Below are positions 32,989-42,770 of a stretch of 64,000 nt of DNA, in pieces. Within the stretch, counting starts at the first letter, position 1; every line of letters begins with the position of its first letter. This DNA is from Beaufortia kweichowensis (Eukaryota; Chordata; Actinopteri; Cypriniformes; Gastromyzontidae). Both the position numbers and the translations under genes were made by a program. The notes beneath the pieces were generated by a model that had not been told where the DNA came from, did no database searches, and saw nothing but the letters and a program-made list of their open reading frames with translations. The stretch covers positions 12,881,472 to 12,945,471 of the forward strand of contig CM032817.1 of NCBI GenBank assembly GCA_019155185.1. The letters run 5' to 3'.

Positions 32989-33006
32989 CTGCTGGGTGGC
33001 TCGCCA
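32989..33006 (-). promoter_or_regulatory. N2 primer-binding site, tRNA-Arg-like
   Basis: Immediately after the 5' LTR and one T, the minus strand reads TGGCGAGCCACCCAGCAG. Its complement ends in TGGCTCGCCA. From memory it fits the 3' end of a vertebrate tRNA-Arg (ACG type) at about 16 of 18 positions; the tRNA identity is the uncertain part. Confidence 0.6.
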
Positions 33007-33007
33007 A

Positions 33008-33565
33008 TGTAAGAAATAATGATGAAGATCTCTTAATGAAGAATGTCTTTATTCCAATGTTGCAGTAACAAAGCACGTGATGCACTTTGGGTTCAACGGA
33101 GTCAGAATGAACCCTGAACAGTTTCATGGTTAACACTTTATACAGTTTGTAAATTATCCTTTCCGCCCATAATGCAAATGAATGATTCCTTGAAATGTAA
33201 ATTGTAAGTTTCACCCTGTTGTGATCAACTTCTTTCCCAGCCATAGGTGTTCCCAACCAAAAGGTACAGTGATTGAAATGTATATTTAAATGTTTGTTTC
33301 CTGGCCATAGGTGTTCCCAACCAAAAGGTACAGTGATTGAAATGCATATTTAGATGTTCGTCTTAGATGTAAGTTAAGGTCACGTCTCTCTGTCATGTGT
33401 TTGTTTCTGAGTCTCTCTTTCTCTGCTATTTCCTGATGCCCTTATTTGGTCTGACTTTGATAAGGAGACATTGTTTTATGTGTTAATCAAGCCTTCTTGG
33501 GGGGTGAGCTTCAGTAATGCTATCCTGGAGTGGAGTTTGGTCGAGGCAGATTATAATTTCTTACA
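33008..33565 (-). repeat. N2 5' LTR
   Basis: Near-identical to 23981-24537. I found one G/T difference (about 33409) and one extra G (about 33502). It carries the same TATA box, poly(A) signal and duplicated U3 unit. Followed on the minus strand by the primer-binding site. Confidence 0.92.
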
Positions 33566-34119
33566 GGATTCAGACTCCTTCGCCACTGCAACAAGGCCCA
33601 GCCTCACCAGTGGAAGACGTCGCCACCATCGGACTGCTCACGTGAACGTAAATATCACTTACCAAACCTCTTTCTAGAGACCTTGGCATTAGTGTACTCT
33701 TTCAGTTCATTTTAGTTTATACCTTAGTTACCTGCATTCTTTTCATTCTTTACACTCAACCTTACTATCCTTTAGCTCTTTAGTATCATTTAGTAGTGTG
33801 TTAGTCAATCTTGTATGTCTTTTGTAAATAAATCCTCTTTTATTACAATTGTGTCTTCCTTGTGTTGATAATACAGTAAAAGGCTCTACAAGTTAGCACG
33901 AATATCACGAAATCCTTCAGATACCCCAGGTGATTTACTCCCTCCACTTTACATAATTTTTCTTATCATATTATTTATGATTTATGTTGGATTTATTCCA
34001 ACAAATGTTGAGGTGGAATTCCTCAGCTGGTGCCCCGAGTTAAAAGGAGGGAGAGGTCATCTGACACACACACACACTTGAAGTGACGTGGGGTCAAGTC
34101 TCACTAACACCTCTAGTGT

Positions 34120-34198
34120 CCTGTGTGAGGCGTACTATTAATTGGTGCCCTGTGTGAGGATCACTACATAATTGGTGCCCCGTGTGAGGATCACTACA
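34120..34198 (+). repeat. 30-bp tandem repeat closing LTR-A
   Basis: ATTGGTGCCCTGTGTGAGG / ATCACTACATA at 34141-34170 and again at 34171-34198, with a partial third unit before them. Each contains TGGTGCCC, like the first bases of a primer-binding site, and ends in TCACTACA, the LTR terminus. Confidence 0.85.
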
Positions 34199-34202
34199 CC
34201 TT
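34199..34202. other. Target-site duplication CCTT, right copy (LTR-A insertion)
   Basis: Matches 22456-22459. It defines the end of LTR-A and lies inside the N1 protease-pol reading frame. Confidence 0.85.
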
Positions 34203-34941
34203 TGGCGGTCAGGCAAGGGCTCAGCAGGAACCGGGTGCGTTTCTCAACAAAAGGGGTGTCAGGTAAGTTCTTGGTAAGAGTAGTAAAGAATGTGAGGCTG
34301 ATGGCTGTGTTGCCTGCCCATAGTGACAGTATGGGTTCTGTTGCCACCACATTGTTAAGTTCAAGGCTACCCATGATTCGGGGGCCGTGGGAGTCTGTAT
34401 CTGGGGTCAGTTGTAGGGTGCAGAGTAATGACCTTGACTTGTGGTCTGACCTTGTAGTACTGTGTTTGGGATCAACTGAGGGGTTGTCCCTGACCTCTTT
34501 GACCTCGCAGTGTGTCTCAGAGGTGCCAGCTGGCTGGAAAGGTCGAGGTTCTCGTACTTGAGCCCACATCTTTAACTGTTTGAAGTCCATGAGGGGCTCA
34601 AAGCGGTCTAGCAGGTCTTTACCGATGAGAAGAGGGTACGTGTCCATGGGGGATATGTACACAGGGTGTACTAGACTCATGGGGCCGATGGTTAGGTCGG
34701 GTGCTATCTGTTCCAGGCGCACCTCAGTCTGGCTGTATGATTGTATGTTCAGCGTGCACCTCTGTGGCTTAAGAGTTCGGTTGTGTCTTTTGGCTTCTTC
34801 CCGGAGTCTGTTAAACAGCTGGGCTGACATTAGGGTTAAGTCAGCTCTGGTGTCGACAAGAGCCTCTAACCTCACTTCGTATTCCAATGTGAGGGCTAAA
34901 TACAGTTTTCGGGCCACCCCCTTTTCGATCAGGTTTCCCAA
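34203..34941 (-). pseudogene. pro: N1 aspartic protease with damaged active site
   Basis: Residues ~27-36 read L-E-A-L-V-D-T-R-A-D, where retropepsins have D-T-G-A-D, so the active-site Gly is replaced by Arg. A later Y-P-L-L-I-G-K-D-L-L is the conserved second motif. The domain is followed by a long linker (residues ~130-250) toward pol. The last few codons of the open frame run into LTR-A and are not native. Upstream neighbour is gag. Confidence 0.8.
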
Positions 34942-35305
34942 GAGTCTTTGTACCGGGGCCTGCGTGGTGAGAGCTGTTTTCCCGCTGCTAGTTTGAGAGG
35001 CTGACGATCAACACAGCACTCTCTGGTACCCTGGGGTTTTTGCTGCTTATGGGCTGCTGTACCTCGACTTGTCTTGTGTTGTCAAGGCGTCAGCTGGGAT
35101 TTAGTTTGGGTGCCCTGGTCACTTAGAACAGGGATGTCTGGTTCTGTGGTCACAGGTTGGTCATTGGAGGTCTGGGCGTTGTTGTTCGGGAAGGTGTGTC
35201 CGGGGCAGCTGGTGTCTTTCTTTGTCTGTGGTAGTCATAAGGCACCCAGCTCGTCCTCCTTCTCCTGTTTCTTAGGCTTTTTCTGGATCAGTTCTTTCAG
35301 TATTC

Positions 35306-36221
35306 TCAGAATTTCAGCTGATTCCAATCCAGTGGCCTGGTACGGCTCCCAGGGTGGGTCCGCCTTGGCTTTGTCGGCGGCAACCTGGGAGACATATCTT
35401 CGTTGACGGCTCGGGCTCGCTGCTCTGGCTGGTGTGGGTCTGTTGCTGTTAGGTCGCCGATTGGTCTCCCATGGGACTCCGCCCTTTGACTTGTTTGCTG
35501 AGTGGGATCCATTCCGTGGCTACTCAGAGCGTCCTATCTGATGTCTGGGCCATGCCCCATTGTGGTCGTAGTGTCTCCGGCTGGCTGGAAAGTCCCTTGT
35601 CTCCCTGCGGAAAGGCTTGGGGCTGTGCTGCTGCTGTGCACCTTCCAGGGTCAGCCCTGAAAAGTGCTCAGAGATGGCTAGAATTCCAGGGTTCTTGTCA
35701 GTCTTTTTAGAGGCGGCCCTTTGTCTTCCGTAGGCCTTATGGGCTAGGTCTCGCAACTATCTGGTGTTCATTGTGCGGGGGCATGCTGTAACACCTAGGT
35801 GGTGACTCACTGTTGGATGGAGATTCCGCAGGAATAGCGTTCTGAAATTGAAGTCTTCCTCCATCTCGGGTTCATTCCTTGACCCAAAGTAGGCCGGTCG
35901 GAGTCGGTTGTAGTAGGACTGTGGGGTCTCGCCTCGACCTTGCTTGAGATCCATGGCAGTAACCAGGCCTTGCTCTGAATTTGGGTCTGAGAATTCTTTT
36001 ATTAAGGCCTGTTGTAGTTGCTGGTAGTCCGCTTTGACTGTTTCTGACTGTTGGTCCAGAAAGCTGCGAACGTCCCGGCTGGAGGTAACTCTGAGTAGGT
36101 ATAGTTTGTCCCTTTCAGTCACATTGGCCATGGTTTGAACGTGAAAGTCAATGTCTTGTAGGTAAGCATGCCCCGGCTCTGCTGGGTGGGGAAAATTCAA
36201 AGCTTTGTTTTCCCCCTGCAT
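35306..36221 (-). pseudogene. gag: N1 gag, capsid-like and C-terminal part
   Basis: 36221-35757 (154 codons) has a gag-type helical fold signature: KLYLLRVTSSRDVRSFL, YQQLQQALIKEFSD and the homology-like GETPQSYYNRLRPAYFG. A stop in the same region separates it from 35756-35520 and 35512-35306, which are Arg/Pro-rich and may be the nucleocapsid tail. No zinc knuckle was seen. The family resembles retrotransposon gag (Retrotrans_gag-like) more than orthoretroviral gag. Confidence 0.65.
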
Positions 36222-36830
36222 GTTCTGCCTGCCCTTGATAGGAGTACTTAAGTTCTCTTTGGACCGTGTTCAGTTCATTTTTAAAATGGTCCCGCTGCTG
36301 GGTCAAGACTTGTGTGTAGGTGGCCCTCATAGGCCTTGACCTTGGCCATCCGTTCAGCCTCAGCTCTTGCTAAGAGATCTTCGACATACTGGAGTTTCTC
36401 TGCCAGCTTTCCCCTCCAGCTGCTCTCTGTGCTCAGTGTCTTTATGTAGGTTTGTAAGGGCATCCCGGAGTCTTTCCACCTCCCTACGTAGCTCTGGGTC
36501 CTCCTCCTCCGTCGCTGTCTGCTGCTCTCGAGGGTGTTACGTGAGCTGCTCTAGACATTGTTCTGCGTCCTCGGCGGAGCATAGGTGATGCTTGAGTGCA
36601 GTCACCTCTCGTTCTAGGCGGGTCCCGTTGTCCTCGCTCAGCTTCACCTGGACGATGAGGTTATGGGCGAGGGCACCGGTGATCTTGGCCAGCTCTTTGT
36701 GGTTGTAGCTTTGTGCTGGGTCATGGGCCATCAGTTGGTTCAGACCGTCGTCCAGCTGCTCCCGGCTCAGATGTTGATCACTAGCAGTCTCAGGCAGGTC
36801 TTGTGCGGCAGGGCTGGATGATCTGGACAT
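36222..36830 (-). pseudogene. gag: N1 gag, N-terminal part with coiled coil
   Basis: Starts at MSRSSSPAAQDL (36830). Residues ~50-97 are charged and heptad-like; the frame shifts near 36537 and continues at 36463-36281 and 36330-36148 as more Glu/Lys/Arg-rich helix. A 31-base stretch at about 36573-36603 nearly repeats pol sequence at 20569-20599 (see findings). Confidence 0.5.
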
Positions 36831-37184
36831 TTTAGGGCACTAGTGGCAAGAGGGACGCACAAAGTAGCCAATGCGAGTTCATACAAGTTTAGTGAGCTTA
36901 CATAGTGGTTTGTGTGAGCCCATTTTCTTATGCCATGAAAAGGAAAAGAGAAAAAGGTTAGTGGAACAGGCATAAATGATACAGGGGAAGTGAGGGATGA
37001 AGCTGAGAAAGAAAGTAATTGTCCTATTTTAACTAAGCTGGTTACCAACACTAGGGTTATGATGAGACCTACAAATAAGGGGTGCTATGATGTCATATGG
37101 CCTATGAGGTGGCTTAGGGAAAACAGCTAGGCTAGTCCACACAGTATGGGGGTGAGAGAGGCTTACTTTTCTTTAAGGCCTTAC
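36831..37184. other. N1 leader upstream of gag
   Basis: No open frame of note. A donor-like AAAAGTAAGCC on the minus strand near 37165 could serve a spliced transcript; this is inference only. Confidence 0.35.
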
Positions 37185-37720
37185 TTTGGGACTATACCTT
37201 ATTGACTATACCTTATTGTCCCGGGTGGCCCGACTCACCGCACCCCGGTGCCGACCACTCAAACAGCTACGACCTTTAGCACAATCGGGCCGCACTCAAA
37301 AGTGTCAACATCTGACCGCCACAGCCAAAGTTGGGTTTTGCCCAGAATTGGCCTTTATGTGTCAAACTGGTGTGGCTGCCACACCTGCAGTGCATGCTAC
37401 CTCGCGGAGTCGCACCCAGGTGTGCCAACGACCAGCTGCCACAGCCAAGACTGGGATCGCCCCAAAATTGCCCTTCACGTGTCGGTCAGCGTGGTTGCCA
37501 GCGATTGGAGTGCCCAATTGTTGATGTCGCTCTGCGTCTCGTCACCGAAAGTGGGGGCTGGAGCCTCCCGAGGTCGCTTACTGTCGGTGCCAGGCGCGCC
37601 GAGCCAGACAGGTCCAGCTGCGGATGACCCACACCGGAGAAACCATTGCTTCACCGCCCCAGCACTTAGGGAAGAGCTGCCTATAGGGAAAAGTGAGAGC
37701 TGACTGGAAACAAAGGGGTC
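37185..37720. repeat. GC-rich tract with ~119-bp degenerate tandem repeats
   Basis: CGCACTCAAAAGTGTCAAC...CCACAGCC at about 37291 recurs as CGCACCCAGGTGTGCCAAC...CCACAGCC at about 37410; a third partial unit follows at about 37507. A GCACCCCGGTGC near-palindrome lies near 37238-37249. The overlapping plus-strand frames (37186-37703) come from composition and repetition and are not called as genes. Confidence 0.65.
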
Positions 37721-37880
37721 AAACTGTTACACGGGTCATTAAAATAACATTATGCTAAGCATGTTACTCGACTTGACCAAGGGAATTCAACTGATTTAAT
37801 TTAAGTCTAAACCTAATTAAATACAGAGTTCATGAAGTAGGGGTAAAAGGAGCAGTGGGAAGCAGGGATGACACCACAGT

Positions 37881-38285
37881 CAAGTGACATTAATTGTTAT
37901 TATAGTTAAATAATAACAATCAATAAGTCAATGAAACAGCAATAAAGTGGTGTTAATTATTATCATTGTTTAGAACAACAACAATTAATAAATCAGGAAA
38001 GTGAAAATGGAGTTTTATTAGCTATTGCTATTGTTTCAAACACCCAACAATTAGTAAACTATGAACTATACCATGAAGTAATATTAATTATTATTATTGT
38101 TTAGAATAACAACAATAATAATAAATCAGGGAGGTAGGAAAGGGGAAATGGAAGATTATTAATTATTGTTATTTGTTTCAAATAATCAACAATTAATAAA
38201 TTATGAAACGGCAATAAAGTGACATTAATTATTGCTATTGTTCAGAGATCGCAATAATCAACAAGTTATTACATGGCAGAGGGTT
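37881..38285. repeat. Six AT-rich units, each able to form a hairpin
   Basis: Units of about 60-75 bp start near 37888, 37953, 38018, 38086, 38152 and 38222. Each has one arm like TTAATTATTATTATTGTT, a short loop, then the complement AACAACAATAATAATAA. Linkers differ. Arms are conserved as complements rather than as exact sequence. Confidence 0.75.
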
Positions 38286-39184
38286 AGTCAAGTAAATCAA
38301 GTTGCTGAGGAACACAGAGATCGACCAAGCATATCCACAAGGGGGCGTCAGCTCCCAAACAAGGAGAAGTGTTAGACATCTAGGACAACTACAGTCAGTT
38401 AGAGGTAATGCACCTTAACCTAAACTTCCAAACTGCCCACACTCACATGGAAAATACGGTAGTTCCGTCACAGAGTGTAACTTAGTAGGCGGGTCTTAGG
38501 ATTGTGCCTGCTTGTTGCACTGAAGTATAGATGATACATACAGGCTACCGTTATTACACAAGTGAAATGCGCAATTCAGTTCAAATACAACAGGGTTTCT
38601 TCGCTGTTGGCTGTGAACAAATACTGTTAAAACTCTCCTTTAAATAGAAAAACTGACCCATAGTTAAATCTATGTTAACTCCACTCAGAGATAGAAGGGG
38701 AATACACACACTGGTTAATTACGCCAATTGTTCAACCCAGGAAAGCTCATAGCATAGTTTAATGGTATTGGAAAACACATCAATAACCTACTATCTATGT
38801 AAAGTTATAGGCCTATTAATAAGACGAGTAGGGGAACATCAACAAACTCTATCTTCTTCGTTCTGAAGTGAGGGTTTCTTCGCTCAAATCAGATGGACAA
38901 AAATAAGTAATGTTAACAACGCTATAACAAGGGGACTGTTATTCATTTTTATAGAGGGTCCATTTAACATTACCGACTGCAGTTACATACTTCTTTAACA
39001 GTGTAAGAGTTTACTGTTTAAAAATTGCTCACTGACTGTTAACATACACGTTGAGGCGACCTGCGTCGTTCCGCATAAGAGTCACAAGGTTCACACGAGT
39101 CTAGCTCTGAATAAACAAGCATTAGAAACACATATGCGCCGTCACTAAGTTGCTCATGACACATTTAATACTGTGCCCGCGTTC
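38286..39184. other. Retroelement-like noncoding tract
   Basis: No genes. The phrase CAGGGTTTCTTCGCT recurs in variant form near 38590 and 38866, and small segments look like diverged duplicates. It may be a U5 or leader region of the LTR-B family. Confidence 0.4.
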
Positions 39185-39767
39185 TCCACCAGTTATGTAG
39201 TGAAACTAGGACGGTGTTATTTCAAACACTGTTCTGTTTCAGGGAATAATTATTTGTGGCTCAAATGGAAATACTTACAGATAAGATTATTAACTTTATG
39301 TATTTTGTAGCATTACCTGGTACAGTAAAAGTAACCACGGTGGCCTCTAGAGCACTCGTCCGCCGAGTGTTCAACCAATTGTGTGCTAACTTTTAATGAA
39401 CGCGTTATTCTTCTGGCCTTGATGAATAACAATCTGTGCCTCATATGGTAATACTACAGAGCCGGTAACAGTATCGCACAGTTTAAGGGATGTGTTATCA
39501 GCATTAAGCAGAGACAATCATGAGTGAATACGAATGAATATTTATTGACTACGCTATTAAACACAAAACACATACACATTCACATTCATACAAGAGAAAG
39601 CATAGAAAAATTTGAGTAAAGAGTGGCATATTAAATCAGCAGAACACAACCACTGGGTTTTCTCTACAAAAGTTCACCTTCTGGCAAAGGGGCAATGCTT
39701 AGCGCTGTTGAATTGTGAGAAATAGGATACTTGCATTGATCAGTTTCGTCTGCAAGAATCCAGGTAC

Positions 39768-39814
<47 letters not shown>

Positions 39815-40080
39815 GGAATCGCGGAGTCCGTTCCAAGAGCAAAGTTCCGCGAGGAGTGTCGAAGTAAAGTTGCCGGAAAGTCTGTCCTGAAGAAGGGGCA
39901 GGTCCCACGAAGTTGGATAGATTCCAAGTTTCTGAGCGAAGAGGTACAGTATCTGATGCATGTTGGTCTTAAAGACACAGCTGTCACGCCCCTGTCAGGT
40001 CCCCTGACCAATAAAAAGGTCTGTTGTTGCACGGGAGAAATTTCCTTTGTTTCTCTCCGTGACATTGATTTACACAGGTA
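39185..40080 (-). mobile_element. LTR-like block (LTR-B), minus orientation
   Basis: Reverse complement of 52313-53140 over nearly its full length, with moderate divergence. On the minus strand it has a CCATTGG/CCAAT-type word, a possible promoter near 39990, an AATAAA (complement at 39541-39546) and a GA/CT microsatellite between them. That order fits U3-R-U5 of an LTR. Exact termini were not found. It lies upstream of N1 gag and could be that element's 5' LTR, but it may equally be independent. Confidence 0.55.
39769..39809. repeat. GA microsatellite
   Basis: About 20 GA units. The corresponding CT run in the inverted copy (52587-52605) is shorter and interrupted, so it has expanded here or shrunk there. 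Confidence 0.95.
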
Positions 40081-40086
40081 TGGCGG

Positions 40087-40151
40087 TGTATGTCGGGATG
40101 TGAAAAAAACACCCAAAAACCACCCACTGGCCCAACGTCGGAGTCCAGTGC
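40087..40151 (-). repeat. Copy of the LTR-C terminal segment
   Basis: TGTATGTCGGGATG... through ACCACCCACTGGCCCAACG and GAGTCCAGTG closely matches the first ~65 bases of LTR-C at 43284; beyond it the two diverge completely. The shared core contains inverted arms CCACTGG/CCAGTGG. This may be a related LTR family end or a recombination scar. Confidence 0.6.
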
Positions 40152-42606
40152 GTTTTCACCCTTTGACCCCGTGGGGCAAACCTAGATTAGTTCCAATGGG
40201 GTCATTGTAAGACATTTGTTAAGTTCCTGCCAATGTTGTCTAACGTTCCAATCTCTGGAGCAGGTAGTGTTCAGTTCAGTGTATCAATCAGGGCCTGTGT
40301 GCTCTCTTCAGCGAACATGCAAGTTCATCATGGAAAGTCTTTCTGTTTCTTGTGTCTTCCTCTTTGTGATGAAGCTCTGACTCTTTGAAGAATTCTCTGT
40401 CACCTTCAAATGGTATAGTCCTCTTAGGTCATGCCTCAATAAGTGGGGAAGTTCATGTCGTTGATGACACACCACTGTGTCTCTGGACACCTGCACATCT
40501 TAATGACCATTCGTTGATTGAACACTAATGAACTAATGAAGAAGGTGGAAAAGCAAAAACAAGAACAAAACACAATACATCAGAAATTCATGTCAACAAG
40601 TGCGACTGGTGCGACAAGGTCTCATGTGTCCCTCAAAGTCATGGATTTAGAAAGGTGGGTTACTAAAATCTTCACTATCATAGTGATGAAACACAAGGCA
40701 GTGAAACTTAAATATACTAGGTCTCAGGGCATGGAAGAGAAGGAAGCAAAAAAGATCATGTTAACAGCATTAATAACATTTTTAGATATGCATATTTAGA
40801 ACATATAATAATACTACTAATAACAATAAACACATAATGTTTATAATTATACAGATATCAATAATAATCAATCTTTCAAAAGAATTCAGAATTTCTCATG
40901 TAAGAACACCTGGCAGATCTAAGATTTTAATGGTATTACTTAAAACATGTTCAGGAGGCTATACAATTGTAGATTCAAAACCTCATCACCACGTCAGATT
41001 TCTATGTGTATGTATATGTGTATATGATCTGTTGGCCAAGTCACATTTGATGTTATGGGTCTAACTGTAAATCATTTGGTTAATCAACAGAAGTGTCTGC
41101 ATTTTAGATTTATTTTAAAATATGAATCGCAAGTTAGTCATTGCAATAAAAAAATGTAATCATCAAAGTGTGACTATAGTCATGTACATTTCCTAAGAAA
41201 ATAACAATATTTAACAAATTAGTAGAATTAAGACAGGTAAGCCTATGTGTAAGAGACTAGATGGTTGTGTTTATGTAAAAGCAGGATGTTGATCCTAAGT
41301 GTGCTGGTGTTTTGAGAATCTAGAACATTATTGTGTTGTGTGGTGTTAAGTGTTTGGATGTAATAGTGTTCAGGTCTAAATCAAATAGGATGTGGTAATG
41401 GTGAATGTATGTGTTTTGTATGTGTATGTCTGGGAGATGGGCAGAACCTATTCTATAAAAATTAATGTTGCACAATTTAAGTTCCGGTGCTACACCAGTA
41501 GGCCATGTAACTATGTGTGAGAGTGTAGTGTTGTGAGGTGTGAATGGCCTATTGAAATGTCTTCACCCATCTCCCTAACTTCAGGTTGTGTGTCTGCAAA
41601 ACTGGTTGTCCTGATGTAGGTGGGATCAGACATCTCTCTGATGTCTGGTCTCCAAAGTTTCGTTTTCAATCTGAGAGAGAAACAGACATTACAGAAAACA
41701 GTTAGTTTACAAATCTTTGGGCAATTTGCATTAATTTGCACCATGTGCTACAATCTGTCTGTGTAATGGTTTTAACATGGTTAATGACATCATGGTGTAA
41801 TATACCATTATTCTGTTACCATTCCAAGTTTATTTTGAGAGATCAGATTAATATGTTCATTCAGATTTGGACTGACTGCTTCTTGCAGTGCAGTCAGAAT
41901 GCATTACACCTTAAAGATGCACTTACAATAAAGTTTTCACAATCTGATGTGTTGTGAGCACTAGAAAGCTCCAGTCCTGCTGGAGAAATATTTTTTTTAT
42001 GGGTGACTTCATCACCCTCCATTTTGATTATCCTTAATCTCTGTGATCTCTAAAGACTTTGGAATTTCTGCCTGATGTTCTTTATTTGTCAAAGGTTTCA
42101 ATACTCAATTGTTAAAACAGTACTGATGATTTGGTTCACTATCGCATGTGTCATTGTATTTGCAGTGTCACTGCAAGGCAAAAGGCAAAAGCATACCCCC
42201 CTCTTTGGCACTGGGTCGTGAACCAATTAAATCATACATAACAAAAAACTTTTCTGTGGGTCTGGCTTGTGAGTTAGTCATGTATTTGTTGCATTTCTTT
42301 AATCATCTGAGGCCTGTCTGGCCGTTATAATATAATATACATCATAATGTGGTTACAATGTAAATTATATTATATTAAAATAATATAAATTAAAATAATT
42401 TTATTACTGGTCTCTTAAGGGTTTTTAGAAGGATGTTTGTAAATTTGTAAGCTGTTTTTGTTAATCTGTTTGGGTATGAAAAGATTTTGGAACTTGGGCT
42501 GACTGATGTGAAGCACAGATATTCCCACTGATTCACACTTACAGGAATTTTACATTCCTATAGTGATCTCAGGACTCAGCTTTGAGCTCTATTGTTTAGG
42601 GCTTTC
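40152..42606. other. Long tract without recognisable genes
   Basis: The longest open frame (40518-40799, plus, 93 codons, Lys/Gln-rich start) shows no known motif, is AT-rich and has no supporting context, so it is not called. By position this may be decayed internal sequence of the LTR-C element. Poly-purine and TG-rich runs occur near 41330-41440. Confidence 0.4.
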
Positions 42607-42770
42607 CCAATCTTTAGACAACTGGACACAAATTGTCCTTTTTAACAATTCTCACAGACTCATGGAGAAAGGTCCACGCTTTAGCTTCCACAATCTCCAG
42701 ACAACTGGACTAAATTGTTTCTTTAACAATTACCACAGTCTCATAAGGAAGAGATCAGACCTAAAAATCT
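42607..42770. repeat. Tandem duplication, 83-bp period, diverged
   Basis: CAATCTTTAGACAACTGGAC (42608) and CAATCTCCAGACAACTGGAC (42691), each followed by matching 'aacaatt...cacag.ctcat' words. Older than the other duplications, judging by the number of differences. Confidence 0.8.

Larger units (their letters stand above)
23981..33565 (-). mobile_element. Endogenous retrovirus N2, complete provirus layout, 9585 bp
   Basis: Two LTRs in the same orientation (23981-24537 and 33008-33565) enclose, on the minus strand, leader, gag, protease, RT, RNase H, integrase and env. A 4-bp duplication GGAT flanks the whole (23977-23980 and 33566-33569). By eye the LTRs differ at one substitution and one single-base indel, so insertion was recent. 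RT (Y-V-D-D-L-L, L-P-Q-G-F) resembles gamma/epsilon-type retroviruses. gag-pol is spread over about a dozen shifted frames while env is open. It lies in LTR-A, so it is the youngest of the three nested elements. Confidence 0.92.
22460..34198 (+). mobile_element. Solo LTR (LTR-A), about 2.15 kb, interrupted by provirus N2
   Basis: Starts TGTAGTGA and ends TCACTACA, an 8-bp perfect inverted pair, flanked by CCTT on both sides. Removing the N2 provirus (9585 bp) and one GGAT copy leaves about 2150 bp. In order on the plus strand: U3 with a CCAAT box (23076-23080) and a TATA-like box (23136-23143), a tandem-repeat R/5' region, an AATAAA signal (33827-33832) and a 3' end made of 30-bp repeats. No internal coding region accompanies it, so it arose by LTR-LTR recombination. 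A partial inverted copy lies at 1-427. Confidence 0.88.
19889..37051 (-). mobile_element. Outer retroelement N1 (retrovirus-like gag-pro-pol), split by nested insertions
   Basis: On the minus strand gag (36830-35306) and protease (34941-34203) are followed, after the nested 22460-34198 block, by the protease-to-RT spacer, reverse transcriptase and RNase H down to 19889. The frame resumes across the insertion, and a CCTT duplication marks the break, so the parts are one element. Integrase, any env and the 3' LTR are missing below 19889. The 5' LTR was not securely identified; the long repeat-rich tract at 37185-40080 may contain it. Stops and frameshifts show it is dead. Confidence 0.75.

Noticed and set aside
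22460..34198. Reading LTR-A plus N2 as one plus-strand retroelement with its own genes
   Set aside because: All coding sequence between the LTR-A ends is on the minus strand inside the N2 LTRs and bounded by the GGAT duplication; LTR-A itself has no genes.
37500..37521. Possible primer-binding site ATTGGGCACTCCAATCGC for N1
   Set aside because: It lies within the 119-bp repeats and fits no tRNA 3' end I know, so neither it nor an LTR boundary at 37521 can be supported.
37186..37703. Three overlapping plus-strand frames of about 100-150 codons
   Set aside because: GC-rich and built on 119-bp degenerate repeats; no motif, splice border or start context singles one out.
39664..40116. Open frames of 70-150 codons over the GA run
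   Set aside because: Serine-Leu repeats from the GA/CT microsatellite within LTR-B; several frames are open at once.
40518..40799. 93-codon plus-strand frame
   Set aside because: No known motif, AT-driven codon use and no neighbouring coding or splice evidence. It could be real, but there is nothing to support it.
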